Shown one piece after another: positions 1-10,899 of a DNA stretch of 64,000 nt. Source of the DNA: Lytechinus variegatus (lineage: Eukaryota > Echinodermata > Echinoidea > Temnopleuroida > Toxopneustidae). The DNA lies in the NCBI RefSeq assembly GCF_018143015.1, contig NC_054747.1, positions 34,439,733 to 34,503,732 of the forward strand, in the 5' to 3' direction. Position 1 is the first letter of the stretch. Every line of letters begins with the position of its first letter. The notes below the pieces were generated by a model. That model saw only the letters and a list, made by a program, of their open reading frames with translations, had not been told where the DNA came from and searched no databases. A program made the translations under genes and the position numbers.

Positions 1-235
1 CTTGGATTTCTGGTTTCATGGAGTGCTAATATTCACCCTTACTAGTGTCAATGAATTCGTTTGGACCTTGGAATATGATCCATCCATTTTCACTGGATGG
101 CGGCCACTTGACCACCTTTGGACGCCATATTGAAAATAAATTTGGTAGATTTTTAGTATGTTATTCTTGAGGTCAAATACTGCCAGAAACAGTTGAATAA
201 TCATTTGTTGCAATTCGTAAGGGTCAAACACATTT
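1..235. repeat. Terminal repeat of a foldback family, cut by the window edge
   Basis: Bases about 125-230 closely match the right-hand terminal arm of the foldback at 42053-45893 (near 45785-45890), sharing GTATGTTATTC, GAGGTCAAATACT and CCAGAAACAGTTGA. The stretch before it has the 'cgccatattg' signature of the same units. This is probably the right end of another copy lying mostly outside the window. No gene is seen. Confidence 0.6.
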
Positions 236-1670
236 ATATTATATATATTTATATATTTTTTTTTACTACTCGAGTTATTTATTACATGCATTTGGTTTGT
301 TATATACCATGGTCAGTGAAATGTGATGGAAAAGATGGTTAGTAAATTAATCTTTCTGCTGGTATCTTTAATATGATATAGAAATTACACATTTTATTTG
401 TGAATTAGTTTCATACAGTTATTTAGAAAGTTTTTTAAACAACAATGAGTGTCTTGCATGGATATTCCATCCTAAATCATGTTTTTTCTTTTAAAACAAG
501 AAATATGCAAAATGAGTTAACCACGTGATCGGCATCATCAGAATTACTGGTATTACTGATCTTGGTCAGTTCAATTTCAAGCTTACTTTAGAACCGTGAC
601 TATAACAGAGGATATATCTTGCTTTGATCTCAATCATACTTAAAGGAAATAATTATTTTTTTGATAATGTTAATACTTGATGATTATGATAATATTAATA
701 ATAATAATGATTACATATTAATAACAATGATACAGTAATAAGTAATGAACAACAATGATCATAATAATAATAATAAGATTATTATGTTTATTATTAGAAG
801 AATGATAATAACAATGATAAACGATAACGATAACTTTCTCTGAATTGCGAGATTCATTTTTCATAATTTGTCAAATGATCTGATTTGAAATAAATAAATT
901 ATTTATTTGACCAGTAACAACAGTTTGATGAAAAACAATTTAACTGGTATTACTAATTGCTTCAACTGGAATGCAATTTAGGAACTTGTCACCAGTTGCT
1001 TTTTAATGGTCCAGTTTAAATCAACTGGCCCAGTAGAAATATACTGAAACCAGTAATTTTTTTTACTGGTCTTATGGGTTTTTCCTTCTGGGCTATGGGT
1101 TGGCTTACACATGTATTGCTGGAATATCTTCAAACTGTTTAACACCATATCTCTTAGGGCAATCATGGTGGACGTTTAGGTCTTCAACGGGAATAAGTCT
1201 CCAGGTGTCAGATTTCAGTTCCTATGAAGCTGTCAAACTCAAAATGATCGATCTTAAGGCTTGACCCCATGAAACTAGGACGCAGAGAGGGGTGTAAAAC
1301 AGAAATTAATCTTGCATTCGTTAAAAAACGTTATGTATACGTTGTGTCCTCCTTGCACATGTGTTTCATTCGTGCTTTCCATCGAGCGTCCGTCCATTGT
1401 TATATTTAATTGCTAGCCCATTTTTCTCCATTTAATTGTCTGGAGCGGATGAATATGGATGAAGCCATGCACACCTCCATTTTGCTTGTCCGCTTCATCC
1501 GTTATGGTTACGTTTTTGTCGTCGGGCAAGTGGGACTAGGCCTTTAAATACTAGACGTGCTTTGTTGCAATGTTGAGAGTGATGAATTTGATCTACGATT
1601 TTATTTACACGAGATATACGACCGTTTGTCAATATCTGCATTCAAGTCATATTCTTTTGACTTACTTATT
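236..1670. other. AT-rich intergenic DNA with ATA/AAT simple repeats
   Basis: No coding signal is visible. Positions about 680-800 are an imperfect trinucleotide tract of AAT/ATT type. Around 910-1080 short words of the type AACTGGT/ACCAGTAA recur in both orientations, which may mark a degraded short inverted-repeat element. Confidence 0.5.
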
Positions 1671-2777
1671 CAGGGGCGGATCCAGCTTTCGCCAATGGGG
1701 GGGGGGGGGGGGAATATTTCGATCAACATTTTTTTGACTGGCCGCTTCAATCTGGCTTTTTTTTTGTTGGTTGTTCAGGGGGTAGTCCTAACTAAAGACT
1801 GAAGTTCTTTGTATTGTTAGTATTTATTGCTATAAATAATATAAGGTTTCTCATGTGGTTATTTTATAATGCGAGCGCGAAGCGCGAGCTTAATATCTTT
1901 GATATTTTAGGTCCTTAGAACTGAAGATTCAGAGCAGTTTTTATAATCATGAACAAAGGTAAGTATCCGATTAAACAATGCGAGCGCGAAGCGCGAGCCG
2001 AAATTTTATCAAATTGTAACGTGAAAAGTGACTCAATTAGGACTGTTTTTAGTGATTAATGAAGAGGATACAAGTTGCACCAATTAAATGATGAGAGTGC
2101 GAAGCGGGAGTTCAAAATTTGTGATATTCCGACTGAAAAAATGAAACAGTCTAAGCGCGTTTTTATTTAAATTAAACAAGCTGTGTGTTCAAACAATTAA
2201 ATGAGCACGAAGCATGAGCTTAATTTTTTGATATACTGACATGATAAAGGAGCATTTTGACAAATTTTGGTAAGATTTCTAAAAAAGCATAGGTTTCTCT
2301 CAAATCAAACAATGCGTGCGCGCAGCGCGAGCTGAACATTTTGATACACATTAACAATTTGTGTAATCAAACAAAATAATATGAAAGCTTGATGTGCGAG
2401 CTAAAAATTGTGTGCATAAATTGATATCAGAACTGGATATATTGTATAAATATTGGTTTATAAATTATATAAGTGTCATTTAAGCCTCTTGAATGGGATT
2501 CATTACACAGGCAATGCGAGCGCGAAGCGCGAGCAAAAAATCTTTATATAAAGTCTATTTTCCAATTCTTACCCTCACCTTTTTTGGGGTATCCTTTCGG
2601 GGTCGGCCCGGTCGTTTCGAGGCTGTAAATTACCCATCATGGGTAAAATACCCTTTCTTACCTTTCTTTCTGTTTTTCATAGTTTCTATCAAGGAAAGAG
2701 TACACTTTTTTCTGCAGGTTGTAAAAAATTAGGGGGGGGGGGCGGGGCGGGCTCGGCCCCTCCTGGATCCGCGCCTG
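1671..2777. mobile_element. hAT-like non-autonomous element with mirror-repeat units
   Basis: The left end reads CAGGGGCGGATCCAG and the right end CTGGATCCGCGCCTG, giving 15-bp inverted repeats with one mismatch. The CAGNGG start is typical of hAT ends. No 8-bp target duplication is visible (TACTTATT versus ACATTGTG), so the copy is old or rearranged. The interior is a loose tandem series with the motif CGAGCGCGAAGCGCGAGC and variants near 1871, 1980, 2100, 2315 and 2515. No transposase is encoded. The same motif recurs in the element at 19881-28125 and its relatives. Confidence 0.6.
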
Positions 2778-3846
2778 ACATTGTGGGCAATCCAAAGATT
2801 CACTGTTCTGTAAACATGGTAAAACAGCACTGCTAACAGTACATATAAAAATACAGCCGAACCAATTTGAAACATTTCCTAATTTCCTTATTCTCTGATT
2901 CATTAAAACATCCAAAATCTGTGCAGCGGGCAGCAGCTAGATAAAGCGCCCTCTTCTAATAAATTCAGTGTTGCGACAAGAATTAATCCGGTAGGGGGAG
3001 GGAGTAACAGTCAAATGTATTGCTGTACAAATTATTTCCAAACACCCCCTAAACGAGTTTTTTTATGTGCGCAAAATAACCCCAAACAAGTTTTTCGCAG
3101 GCTTCATTTACACATTTTGGCCCTAAACAATTGTCGCCAGAATTATGACCCCTATATCATGTACATAAACAAGCTTTGTCTCGGGCCCGAACACTTTTAA
3201 GAAACAAGAAGCAAATAAAATCTTGGGGGGAAAAATAGGGCCTAACGAGTAAAAAACACCCATTTAAACGCGGCTTTTTGTCACGCATATATATATAGCA
3301 ATATATTTGACTGGCCCCTCCGGGAAGTTAATCTAAGCTAATTGAATAGCTGAACAAACCTGTACTTGCTAGTCTTATTTCAAACTGGCAATTTTTCTTA
3401 ATGTCTGAAGCTGTAGAACAACTATGGATACAAAGGATTTATCTAACAATTTGTTTTCCTATTTCACTTGCAAAGTCGAAAGCTTGCTGACCTCTTATTA
3501 AACTGCGCCCAACTGTTGTTTAGATTGCTACCGCGTACATGATTCCTATGGGATACTTGCGGATTTTCTATTTTCTGTTTGACATACCCAAATTGAAAAT
3601 CCCCGTATAGAGTTGTATTTTCTGAAAAAACCTCAAAATTGATATTCGACCCAAATCGACTGATACGACGGTTCGGATGAGCGCCGACAAAATGTATTAC
3701 CGATAGTGCCAAAAGCAGAATTCTGCAAATAGTATGAAGCTTGTATTTGGACAAGGCCGAACTTTGCACATTCATATCCTATACCAAATTCAGTCTAAAT
3801 TGGGTATTTGTCCTCCTAAAATTAAAAAGATTATGACTAGATTTAC
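2778..3846. other. Intergenic stretch, no convincing gene
   Basis: The text around 3040-3200 (CCCCTAAACGAG, CCCCAAACAAG, GGCCCTAAACAA) resembles low-copy repeat DNA near 49440-49550. A minus-strand open frame at 3464-3775 contains a hydrophobic stretch but has no homology I recognise and no clear splice context, so it is not called as a gene. Confidence 0.4.
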
Positions 3847-4146
3847 CTTGAGAGTTCAGACTCCATCGTTCATCCAAGATCCCCAATGCTTCACTGTATC
3901 CACACTTGTGTAACGCATTACGTAGTGTCCCTCTCGTGGCGTCGAGGCCCTTGGTTTTCCGCCAGATGCACAAGACGTAGAATGCCTGGAGCTTTAAATC
4001 ACTCGCACATGCTTTTCTGTCCTTTTCGGTAAGCATATCAGCTGATTCGATATGAAGTTCAGTCAATAAGTTCCTCAGTTGAGCGTGATCTAGGTGTGCT
4101 TTATGTGTCACGTCAAGTATATCCGTTTCGGTCAACTGTTGAGTGC
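3847..4146 (-). CDS. Death-domain protein, single 300-nt exon
   Basis: The exon runs from a splice acceptor (AATTGCAG before 4146) to a donor (CTCAAG then GTAAAT at 3846-3841). It encodes 100 residues in one frame. The product has the helical pattern of a Death domain: LRNLLTELHI, a DMLTEKDRKA turn, then FYVLCIWRKTKG, an ATRGTLRNAL helix and KCGYSEALGIL. The central W-R-x-x-x-G with the following A-T and L-x-x-A-L are family hallmarks. Death domains form signalling complexes in apoptosis and innate immunity and are greatly expanded in sea urchins, often at the start of NLR-type receptors. I cannot tell which architecture this exon belongs to. No NACHT, TIR, caspase or ankyrin exon was found next to it. 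The downstream neighbour of the gene was probably displaced by the 14-kb transposon nest. It could be a lone duplicated exon. Confidence 0.75.
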
Positions 4147-4474
4147 CTGCAATTGGTGTGACATGAAGTTGACCTAATTTAACATTGTACGGGAATACCA
4201 ACCACCTCAGAATGGGCGTTTCATGAAAGTTGTCAGCACTGATGAAACTGCCAACGCTTATAATTTTATTGACATTATTGGTTTAGATTGGCTCAGAATT
4301 TAACCACTGGTCTATGATTGTTACTAATGCAGCTGTCGGTGAAAGAACGCTTATATGTGCTAACAACATTCATAAAATTGTCCCTGATGACTACCCGAGT
4401 TTGAAATTGTCCATATTTGTATTTCCAGTGGGAAACATGGTCAGAGTGACGCCTGCATTATGCAGCAACGTTTC

Positions 4475-4896
4475 AAGGTCAAGTCTACGTCAGAAAAGTG
4501 ATAATTTGCCTCAATAGAGAAGAATCAGACAAGCATAATGCTGAAAATTCCATCAAAATCGGATGTTAAATAGGAAAGTTATGACATTTTGAAGTTTTGC
4601 TGATTTTTCCACAAATATTTATATTCACACTTTAGTCTAATGCAAATGAGAGAATCGATGATGTCCCTCACTCACAGTTTCATTTGTTTTTTATCGTTTC
4701 AATTATCCGATATTTCAATTTTTACAGATTTGACAACAAGGAAAACCTTGACTGAACCATAAAATGTTAAACAATGATAATTCCATTTGTTCAGGGAGAA
4801 ATAAAACTTTGTTTCACAGGACAATGAGGATAAAATTAGAATATTATATTTTTCATATAATATCATACAAAATAAATGGTAAGTGAGTGATGTGAA
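4475..4896 (-). repeat. R1 MITE, left part (split by the nested insertion)
   Basis: R1 is the commonest repeat here: about 580-600 bp, ends AAGG(T/A)CAAGTCC / GGACTTGTCCTT, flanked by TA, hence Tc1/mariner-like in target choice. This copy starts near 4475 and stops at GATGTGAA (4889-4896). It resumes at 19173 after the same eight bases, so the two halves are one element interrupted by 14.3 kb. Strand is arbitrary because R1 is nearly symmetric. Confidence 0.8.
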
Positions 4897-5081
4897 CCCG
4901 GGGGGGGTGGGCACTCGACCAAAAAAGTGGTAGGGGTGTGCCGCGGAGAGACAAAAAACGGGGGCCTTGGAGCGGGCTTATTGGAAAAAGGAGGGTCCTC
5001 GGAACGGGCTTCGGAACTACAATTTTTGTGAAAACGGGGGTCCCTGGAACGGATCGTCAGCGTGTGAGTACGTGCGTATAA

Positions 5082-5377
5082 AAATAATAATAATAGACAG
5101 TTCTTGTATAGCGCATAACACATTATAAATAACGTCTCTATGCGCTTCCAAAGGACTTGGATATTATTACCCTGGCTTTAGCCCCGCAGCCTTTTACAGC
5201 GCGGTGGCATTTCAAGGAATAAATTCCTGCCAGGTACCCATTCACCTCACCTGGGTTGAGTGCAGCACAATGTGGATAAATTTCTTGCTGAAGGAAACTA
5301 CGCCATGGCTGGGATTTGAACCCACGACCCTCTGTTTCAAAGTCCGGAGACTAATCCACTGGGCCACAACGCTCCAC
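5082..5377 (-). mobile_element. tRNA-derived SINE
   Basis: Read on the minus strand, a tRNA-like head carries a pol III A box (TGGCCCAGTGG, 5356-5366) and a B box (GGTTCAAATCC, 5312-5322) 33 bases apart. A unique body follows. The tail reads GCGCTATACAAG followed by an (ATT)n tract at about 5081-5094. The tail resembles the 3' end of the CR1/L2-like LINE fragment at 28281 (GCGCTTTACAAG then ATT repeats), which suggests that such a LINE mobilised it. Confidence 0.85.
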
Positions 5378-5751
5378 GTTGCATCCCCATGCATCCCTAT
5401 GGAACGGGCAAGCGTGCATGATGCAGCTAGCGCGGCCTCCGCCGGGTGCGCTCTCGCAGAGACGAGGTGTTGGACAGCGCTCTGCGGCCGCTTTTCACCA
5501 AACTTGCAGCAGATCAATGCGACCGCTTACGGCGCCGTAACGAAAAATATACGAAACCTTGGAGGGTGTCTGGAAAACGAAGACCAAAGACCGAAGACCG
5601 GGGACACATATCACACTCGTGTGAAAGCGTTTGTAGTTCACGCACGAAGTGTGTACAAAGCAGTGCAATGTGTGTACAAAACACGTGCGCGGGTTAGAAT
5701 GGACTTTGGACCTTGCCCCTACACATGTTCTCCCATTGAACATAACGCATG

Positions 5752-5822
5752 TCCCCGGTCTTCGATCTTCGTTTTCCAGACCTGTTGTTGGGTGTCTGGA
5801 AAACGAAGACAGAAGACCGGGG
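5752..5822. repeat. First hairpin unit of FB1 (type example)
   Basis: The left stem is CCCCGGTCTTCGATCTTCG followed by TTTTCCAGAC. The loop is about CCTGTTGTTGGGT. The right stem is GTCTGGAAAACGAAGAC followed by AGAAGACCGGGG. The stem is about 28-29 bp with few mismatches. Further copies are centred near 11140, 11536, 13822, 14064, 14467, 14724, 14980, 15250, 15491, 15932, 16188, 16588, 16860, 17118, 17373, 17775, 18086, 18356 and 18757. Confidence 0.9.
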
Positions 5823-5975
5823 CCATCGCATCCGTCTAGCTAAAATAATACCATTATTATATTCAGATCAAATTCAGGTATTCTGATATTGGTTATGTAT
5901 AGTCAGTTATGACTGGTTGATTAATGATTATTTGTAAGGATATCGTTATCAGCTAGGGCATAATTAATACATAAC

Positions 5976-6040
5976 AATTTTATTTCGTTCGTCTCGAGAG
6001 GAGACTAATTGAGATCCCGCCTCGCACATGCGCACTCATT
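5976..6040 (+). repeat. DIRS left terminus
   Basis: Bases 5976-6015 are the reverse complement of 10652-10691, in the internal complementary region. Bases 6006-6040 (TAATTGAGATCCCGCCTCGC onward) are an exact 35-bp inverted match to 10900-10934. The left end therefore has an outer part paired with the internal region and an inner part paired with the right terminus. Confidence 0.9.
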
Positions 6041-6221
6041 ATCGCTTCATCGCAAAATAGCAGGTTCAAACACCTGCCGCACTCTTACAGAAAAAAGGAT
6101 TTTTCTTCGGGAATATCGACGCATTTTTACTCAAAAGACTATTCATATCTATTTTCAGAAGTTATTCAAGGCAAAGTGATAATTTCTTGCACTTCAGAAT
6201 CGTATTTTTACGTTTTCTATC

Positions 6222-7581
6222 ATGAGTTCGAGCAACGCTCGCGATCAGGACTCGGCGGATTTCAGCCCGTCTCCGACCGGACCGAGAGCCTCCTCGGCCC
6301 CCGAAACTCCGGCGGCGATGCTCCACCATGGGTCTAAGCACCCCGCGAGCACATCCACCTCCAAAAGCCTCACAAGTCATGAGCCAAGAGCTCCGTGAGC
6401 GGGAAGAAGATCGATAAACGGTCTGTTAAGAAACCAGAGAAAGAGAAAAAGAAGCAAAGCAATGTTAAAGACGGCAATAGCGGACCCCCAGGCCCAGCTT
6501 CAGTTTCATCTTCAAAAAAGGAGCAGTCGTCCCACTCACGGGATGAAAATAAAAACTTGGCTGATGTTGACAGTCGTTTAACAAAACTGGAATCCATGCT
6601 TTACCGTGTCATTGGTGCTCTCCCATTGCCGGAGGAAGATTATGACCAACATTACGCTGAACATGCTCATAATGAGGACTCAGCTGATGATCATGATGAC
6701 ATCAATCCGTACCAATCATGCCAAAGGCTGTACACGCAACCAGTAGATGTTGATTACGATGACATCACATGTACTTCCCAAGAGGAATCCACATTGCCAA
6801 AAATGATTCCCACATTCGCAGCTAAGTTTCCTGCCCAATCTGATGAGGGGCTCCTCTTGAAGAAGAAATAGCTAGCTCAACAATGTTCATGATGAACAAT
6901 AAATTGGAGGAGAAAGTCCTCGAAGAGACTGGAATAAAATATTTGCCACCAAGCAACTGCCCCTACTTGGATGTACCTAAAGTGAACCCTGTTATTTGGG
7001 AGAATCTGTCTCCTTCAACAAGAAGCAGAGACCTCAAGCTAGCTAGGGTACAGAAGTCCCTCACTAGGGGCTTGACTGCCTTCACTCGCTCAATCTCGTC
7101 AGGCAACCTTTCTCCATCTCAACAAGATGCATTGGCCTTGCTGTCTAATGCAAATTATGAAATGAATGCTCTACGCAAGGAACAAATAAAGCCTGACATG
7201 AATGCTGCATACAGCCACCTGTGCAAACCAACTACTCCGGTCACAAAGTTCCTTTTTGGGGACGATTTGGGAAAGCGAGTTAAGGACATGACCGAAGAGC
7301 AGAAAGCTACTGGACGAGTTGTTAAAACTTCAGAGCCAGGCCGTGGCCGTTATCGAGCTCACGCCAATTACCACCCTTACAGAGCTGGAGATTACTCCCG
7401 CCAAGGTTACAGAGCTGCAGGATGGTCTACTCCTAACCATAGACCACAATCAGATGCTCCTTACAGGCCTTTTTTGAACAGAAAGGCCCCTATCAGGGGC
7501 CGCAGACAGCCACAAGCCCCCATGGTGAAAAAACCACCAGCATCTCAGGGCAGATACCGAGAGAATCCCCAGCGGAAGTAG
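6222..7581 (+). pseudogene. DIRS ORF1, Gag-like protein, two frame breaks
   Basis: The first ATG in a sensible position is at 6222. That frame is rich in Ser, Pro and Ala and stops at 6398, but the adjacent frame opens at 6395 with a Lys-rich stretch (GKKIDKRSVKKPEK) and runs to 6871. A third frame carries the best conserved part from 6883 to 7581. This last part contains ENLSPSTRSRDLK, a long helical segment, FLFGDDLG, and an Arg/Gly/Tyr-rich tail (GRGRYRAH, HPYRAGDYSRQGYR) suited to nucleic-acid binding. The length and layout fit DIRS Gag, which packages the RNA. Breaks near 6390 and near 6870-6883 inactivate it. The 3' end overlaps the next open frame by about 145 nt. Family assignment rests mainly on position and neighbours. 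Confidence 0.75.
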
Positions 7582-9497
7582 CTACCAGTATACCCCAAGA
7601 GGTAGGTAGCAATAATTCTTGTTTTTATACAAACGATCATGAAATTGCATGCACAAATAATTCTGACCAAGCATCCCCTGTTGGAGGTCGACTGAAACAA
7701 TATTATAATAATTGGAAGAAAATCACATCCGATCATACAATACTGGAAGCTGTCAGGGGTTTTAAGATAGAATTTGATACAAGTTTACCACATCCAGAAA
7801 GGTTGATATGTCATCAATTTAAACGTAACAGATCAGAAACAGATAAGATATCAGCTGAACTGAGAAATCTTGAAGGAAAGAATGTAATAGAAAGAAGTTC
7901 ACCCTTTATCAAGGGTGGTTATTTTTCCAACATATTTACAAGGCCAAAGAAAAATGGCAGTCTAAGATTGATCTTGGATCTATCAGACCTAAATGAATTT
8001 GTGGTTAAACAACACTTTAAGATGGATAATATCCATTCTGTGATTTGCCTCTTGGCAGAAAATTTTTACATGGCTTCAGTAGACCTCCAAGATGCATACT
8101 ACTCTATTCCGATTCATTCTGAATTCCGGAAATACTTGCAATTTAATTGGCAAGGACAACAGTGGCAATACAAGGCACTGCCAAATGGGTTAACCTCTGC
8201 ACCCAGGTTATTCACTAAGATGTTGAAACCAGTATTCTCTTCACTACGTGAAAAGGGTCATATTGTACTTGGATATCTTGATGATACAATTCTTATTGGG
8301 GACACAAAAGAAAAAGTTGAGTCTGCAATTAATGCCACTTTGCAGGCATTTTCAGAATTAGGGTTTAAAGTTCACCCAGAAAAATCAGTACTAAAACCAG
8401 TACAGGAGCTCCAGTTCTTGGGCTTTACCCTCAATACAGTAGACATGACCATTAAACTCCCAGTAGAGAGAGCTCAGAATGTCAGGGAAGAATGTGAAAA
8501 GTTACTCCTGCAACCAAAACCCACAATTCGACATGTCGCACATGTTATCGGAAAGATAATCTCCACCTTCCCTGCTGTCCAGCATGGACCATTGTTTATA
8601 GAAATATGGAGAAAGAAAAAATAGAAGCCTTAAAAAAGAATTAAGGGCATTATGACAGAATTATGGAGCTATCATGTGAGTCGAAGCAGGAACTAGAATG
8701 GTGGATAAGTCATGCAGATAGTGCATTTGCTCCTATCAAAAGGGAAAACCCTAAATTTGAAATCGCACGGATGCTAGGGCTATGGATGGGGTGCCACAAA
8801 TATGCAAGTTCATACAGGGGGAAGGTGGAATCAGTCTGAAAATGAAAAGGCACAAAATAATGAAATTAATTATCTAGAAATCTTGGCCATCGATCTAGGG
8901 TTGAGATCCTTTCATGGTAGTACATCCAATGCTCATATCTTAATTAGATCTGATAACACAACAGCAGTGTGCTATGTAAATAACATGGGAGGCATTAAAT
9001 CCCCAAGTTGTAACAAGCTTTCCATAAAAATTTGGAAATGGTGCATGGAACAAAATATCTGGCTTAGTGCTGCACACCTTCCAGGCAGCCAGAATATTGA
9101 AGCAGATTATGAATCACGCAATTTCAATGATAGAACTGAATGGATGCTCAGCAAAAGAGCATACAGAAAAGTCATCCAAAGATTTGGCAGCCCAAAAATT
9201 GATATTTTTGCCTCCAGGTTGAATGCACAAACACAAAGATATGTTTCATGGTTACCAGATCCAAATGCAGAATCAGTTGATGCATTCACACTAGACTGGG
9301 GAAAGCTAGATTTTTATGCATTCCCTCCCTTCTGCTTATTGGCTAAATGCATTCAAAAGATCAAGTCTGATAGGGCATCGGGCATTTTGGTCGTTCCAAA
9401 TGGCCAACACAATCATGGTTCCCATGCCTTAATAGCATCCTTTTGGAGGAACCGTTGCTCCTTAGGAGAGACATTAACCTCCTTAGACAACCTGTAA
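7437..9497 (+). pseudogene. DIRS reverse transcriptase, RNase H and methyltransferase-like region
   Basis: An open frame from 7437 to 8624 overlaps the end of Gag in another frame. It holds the reverse transcriptase: LRLILDLSDLN, VDLQDAYYSIPI (first catalytic Asp), ALPNGLTSAPRLFTKML, and the YLDD active site at 8274-8285, followed by HPEKS and LQFLGF. After the stop at 8624 a second frame, itself interrupted by TAA at 8642, carries LEWWISHADSA. The original frame returns at 8802 with RNase H hallmarks: NYLEILAIDL, IRSDNTTAVCYVN, SAAHLPGSQNIEADYESR. The C-terminal part (DIFASRLNAQ, DAFTLDWG, FYAFPPF) is the Dam-methylase-like region typical of DIRS elements. The frame breaks around 8620-8810 make this copy non-functional. 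Confidence 0.9.
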
Positions 9498-9531
9498 CAA
9501 ACTTACCTCACCCACTTTATGATCGCCTTGA

Positions 9532-10527
9532 TCTTTTGTGTTGCAGGGTAACAGGGGACCCTTCGAGAATATAGGCTTAGATGAAGGGATCACCGACGTG
9601 TTGACAGCATCATTGAGGAAGTCTACTCAACGTCAGTACCGAGTATATTGGACAAAATGGACAAAATTTTGTGAAAGCAGGAAGAAAAGTCCTCTTCGTT
9701 CTTCAGTTAACTTTGTGTTAGAATTTTTAGCAGAACTGTTTCATAGAGAGAAGGCTAGGTATTATAGTACAATGAATGCAGCAAGAAGTGCATTATCCTT
9801 GTATGTAACGCTGGAGAATAGTGTTCATTCTGTGGGGACACAACCTCTTATCTGTAGGTTTCTTAAAGGGACCTTTAACCTCGACAACCACAAAGCACGT
9901 TATCAAGACACTTGGGATGTCGGATAGCATTCAAATTTCTACGTAGGCTTTCGCCAGCTAAGACTTTAAGTTTAAAGCAGCTTACACATAAACTTTGCTT
10001 ATTGTTAGCCTTAGTCTCTGCCAAAAGGGTGCAGACGTTACATTTGTTAAACTTAGATAAGATGGAACTGAAACAAAGTTCAGTGAGTTTTCATGTTGAT
10101 GAACTGCTCAAGCACAGCCGACCAGGTCACCATGGTTTCACTATGAAGTTGAAGGCATATCCATCAGACAGGAGGTTGTGTATTGTTAAATATTTACACA
10201 GCATATATGAAAAGGACTAAGTCTATCAGAGGACTAGAGCGACGCTTGTTCATTAGCTATACCAAGCCATATGGCCAAGTTTCATCACAGACCATATCAA
10301 GATGGATCAAAGTGACATTAGCAGGCGCCGGGATTGATACTTCAGTGTATAAATCACATTCTACAAGATCGGCTGCAACATCGGCAGCAATCAGAGCAAG
10401 TGTACCTATTTCTAGCATCATGAATCAAGCTGGATGGTCAAGAGGAAAAACCTTCCAGCAATATTACAATAAACCTCTTGCTGATAGTGAAGAAACTGAA
10501 TTTTCGCAAGCAATTCTACAACAGTAG
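9532..10527 (+). pseudogene. DIRS tyrosine recombinase, two frameshifts
   Basis: The frame is open from 9532. It has an N-terminal DNA-binding (SAM-like) part: STQRQYRVYWTKW, then SVNFVLEFLAELF. The catalytic part follows with SAKRVQTL (first catalytic Arg, about 10026-10028), SHSTRSAA (His-x-x-Arg, Arg at 10366-10368), AGWSRGKTF and the Tyr nucleophile in FQQYY (10462-10467). All the expected catalytic residues can still be read, but the reading frame changes near 9915 and again near 10200. The enzyme would join the circular DNA copy to the genome without making a target duplication. No ATG starts the first frame before the conserved region. A TTTTGTGTTGCAG stretch just inside it looks like a splice acceptor, so the original start may have been spliced or lost. 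Confidence 0.9.
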
Positions 10528-10651
10528 TAAAGTTGAAATAAGGTATATACAAATTTGCTTTGTACATGTTCCATACTGTATATCCTTTGTATCTGCACAA
10601 ACATGTCTTTTGCAGACAGTGCAACTCAAAATGTGTTCGCTGAGCTACAAA

Positions 10652-10767
10652 ATCTCAATTAGTCTCCTCTCGAGACGAACGAAATAAAATTGAAAGCTCA
10701 AACGATAACTTACCAGTTTGAAGTTTGAGCAGAATTTTATGAGGGAGTTGAGTGAGGAGATTAATTG
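10652..10767 (+). repeat. DIRS internal complementary region
   Basis: Bases 10652-10691 are the reverse complement of the left end (5976-6015). Bases 10688-10767 are the reverse complement of the right end (10929-11007) with a single-base difference. The two halves meet at one shared AATT, so this region is the complement of the left and right ends joined in a circle. In DIRS models it templates the ends during circle formation. Confidence 0.92.
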
Positions 10768-10899
10768 CCCTCCTCTCCCTCCCTCTTGAGAGACATTAAT
10801 TTTAATAGTCTGTGGTGACTTAAAGCTAATGTTCGTTCGTATCAGCTGCATTAGGAAGCTGATATTTTTAAACAGCGATCACATTTTGATGCTCCGAAG

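Noticed and set aside
3464..3775. Minus-strand frame with a signal-peptide-like start
   Set aside because: There is one hydrophobic stretch only, no recognisable domain and no good splice borders linking it to the Death-domain exon.
5204..5839. A 211-codon plus-strand open frame
   Set aside because: It runs across the antisense of a SINE, the foldback arm and a hairpin unit. Its codons have no protein family signature.
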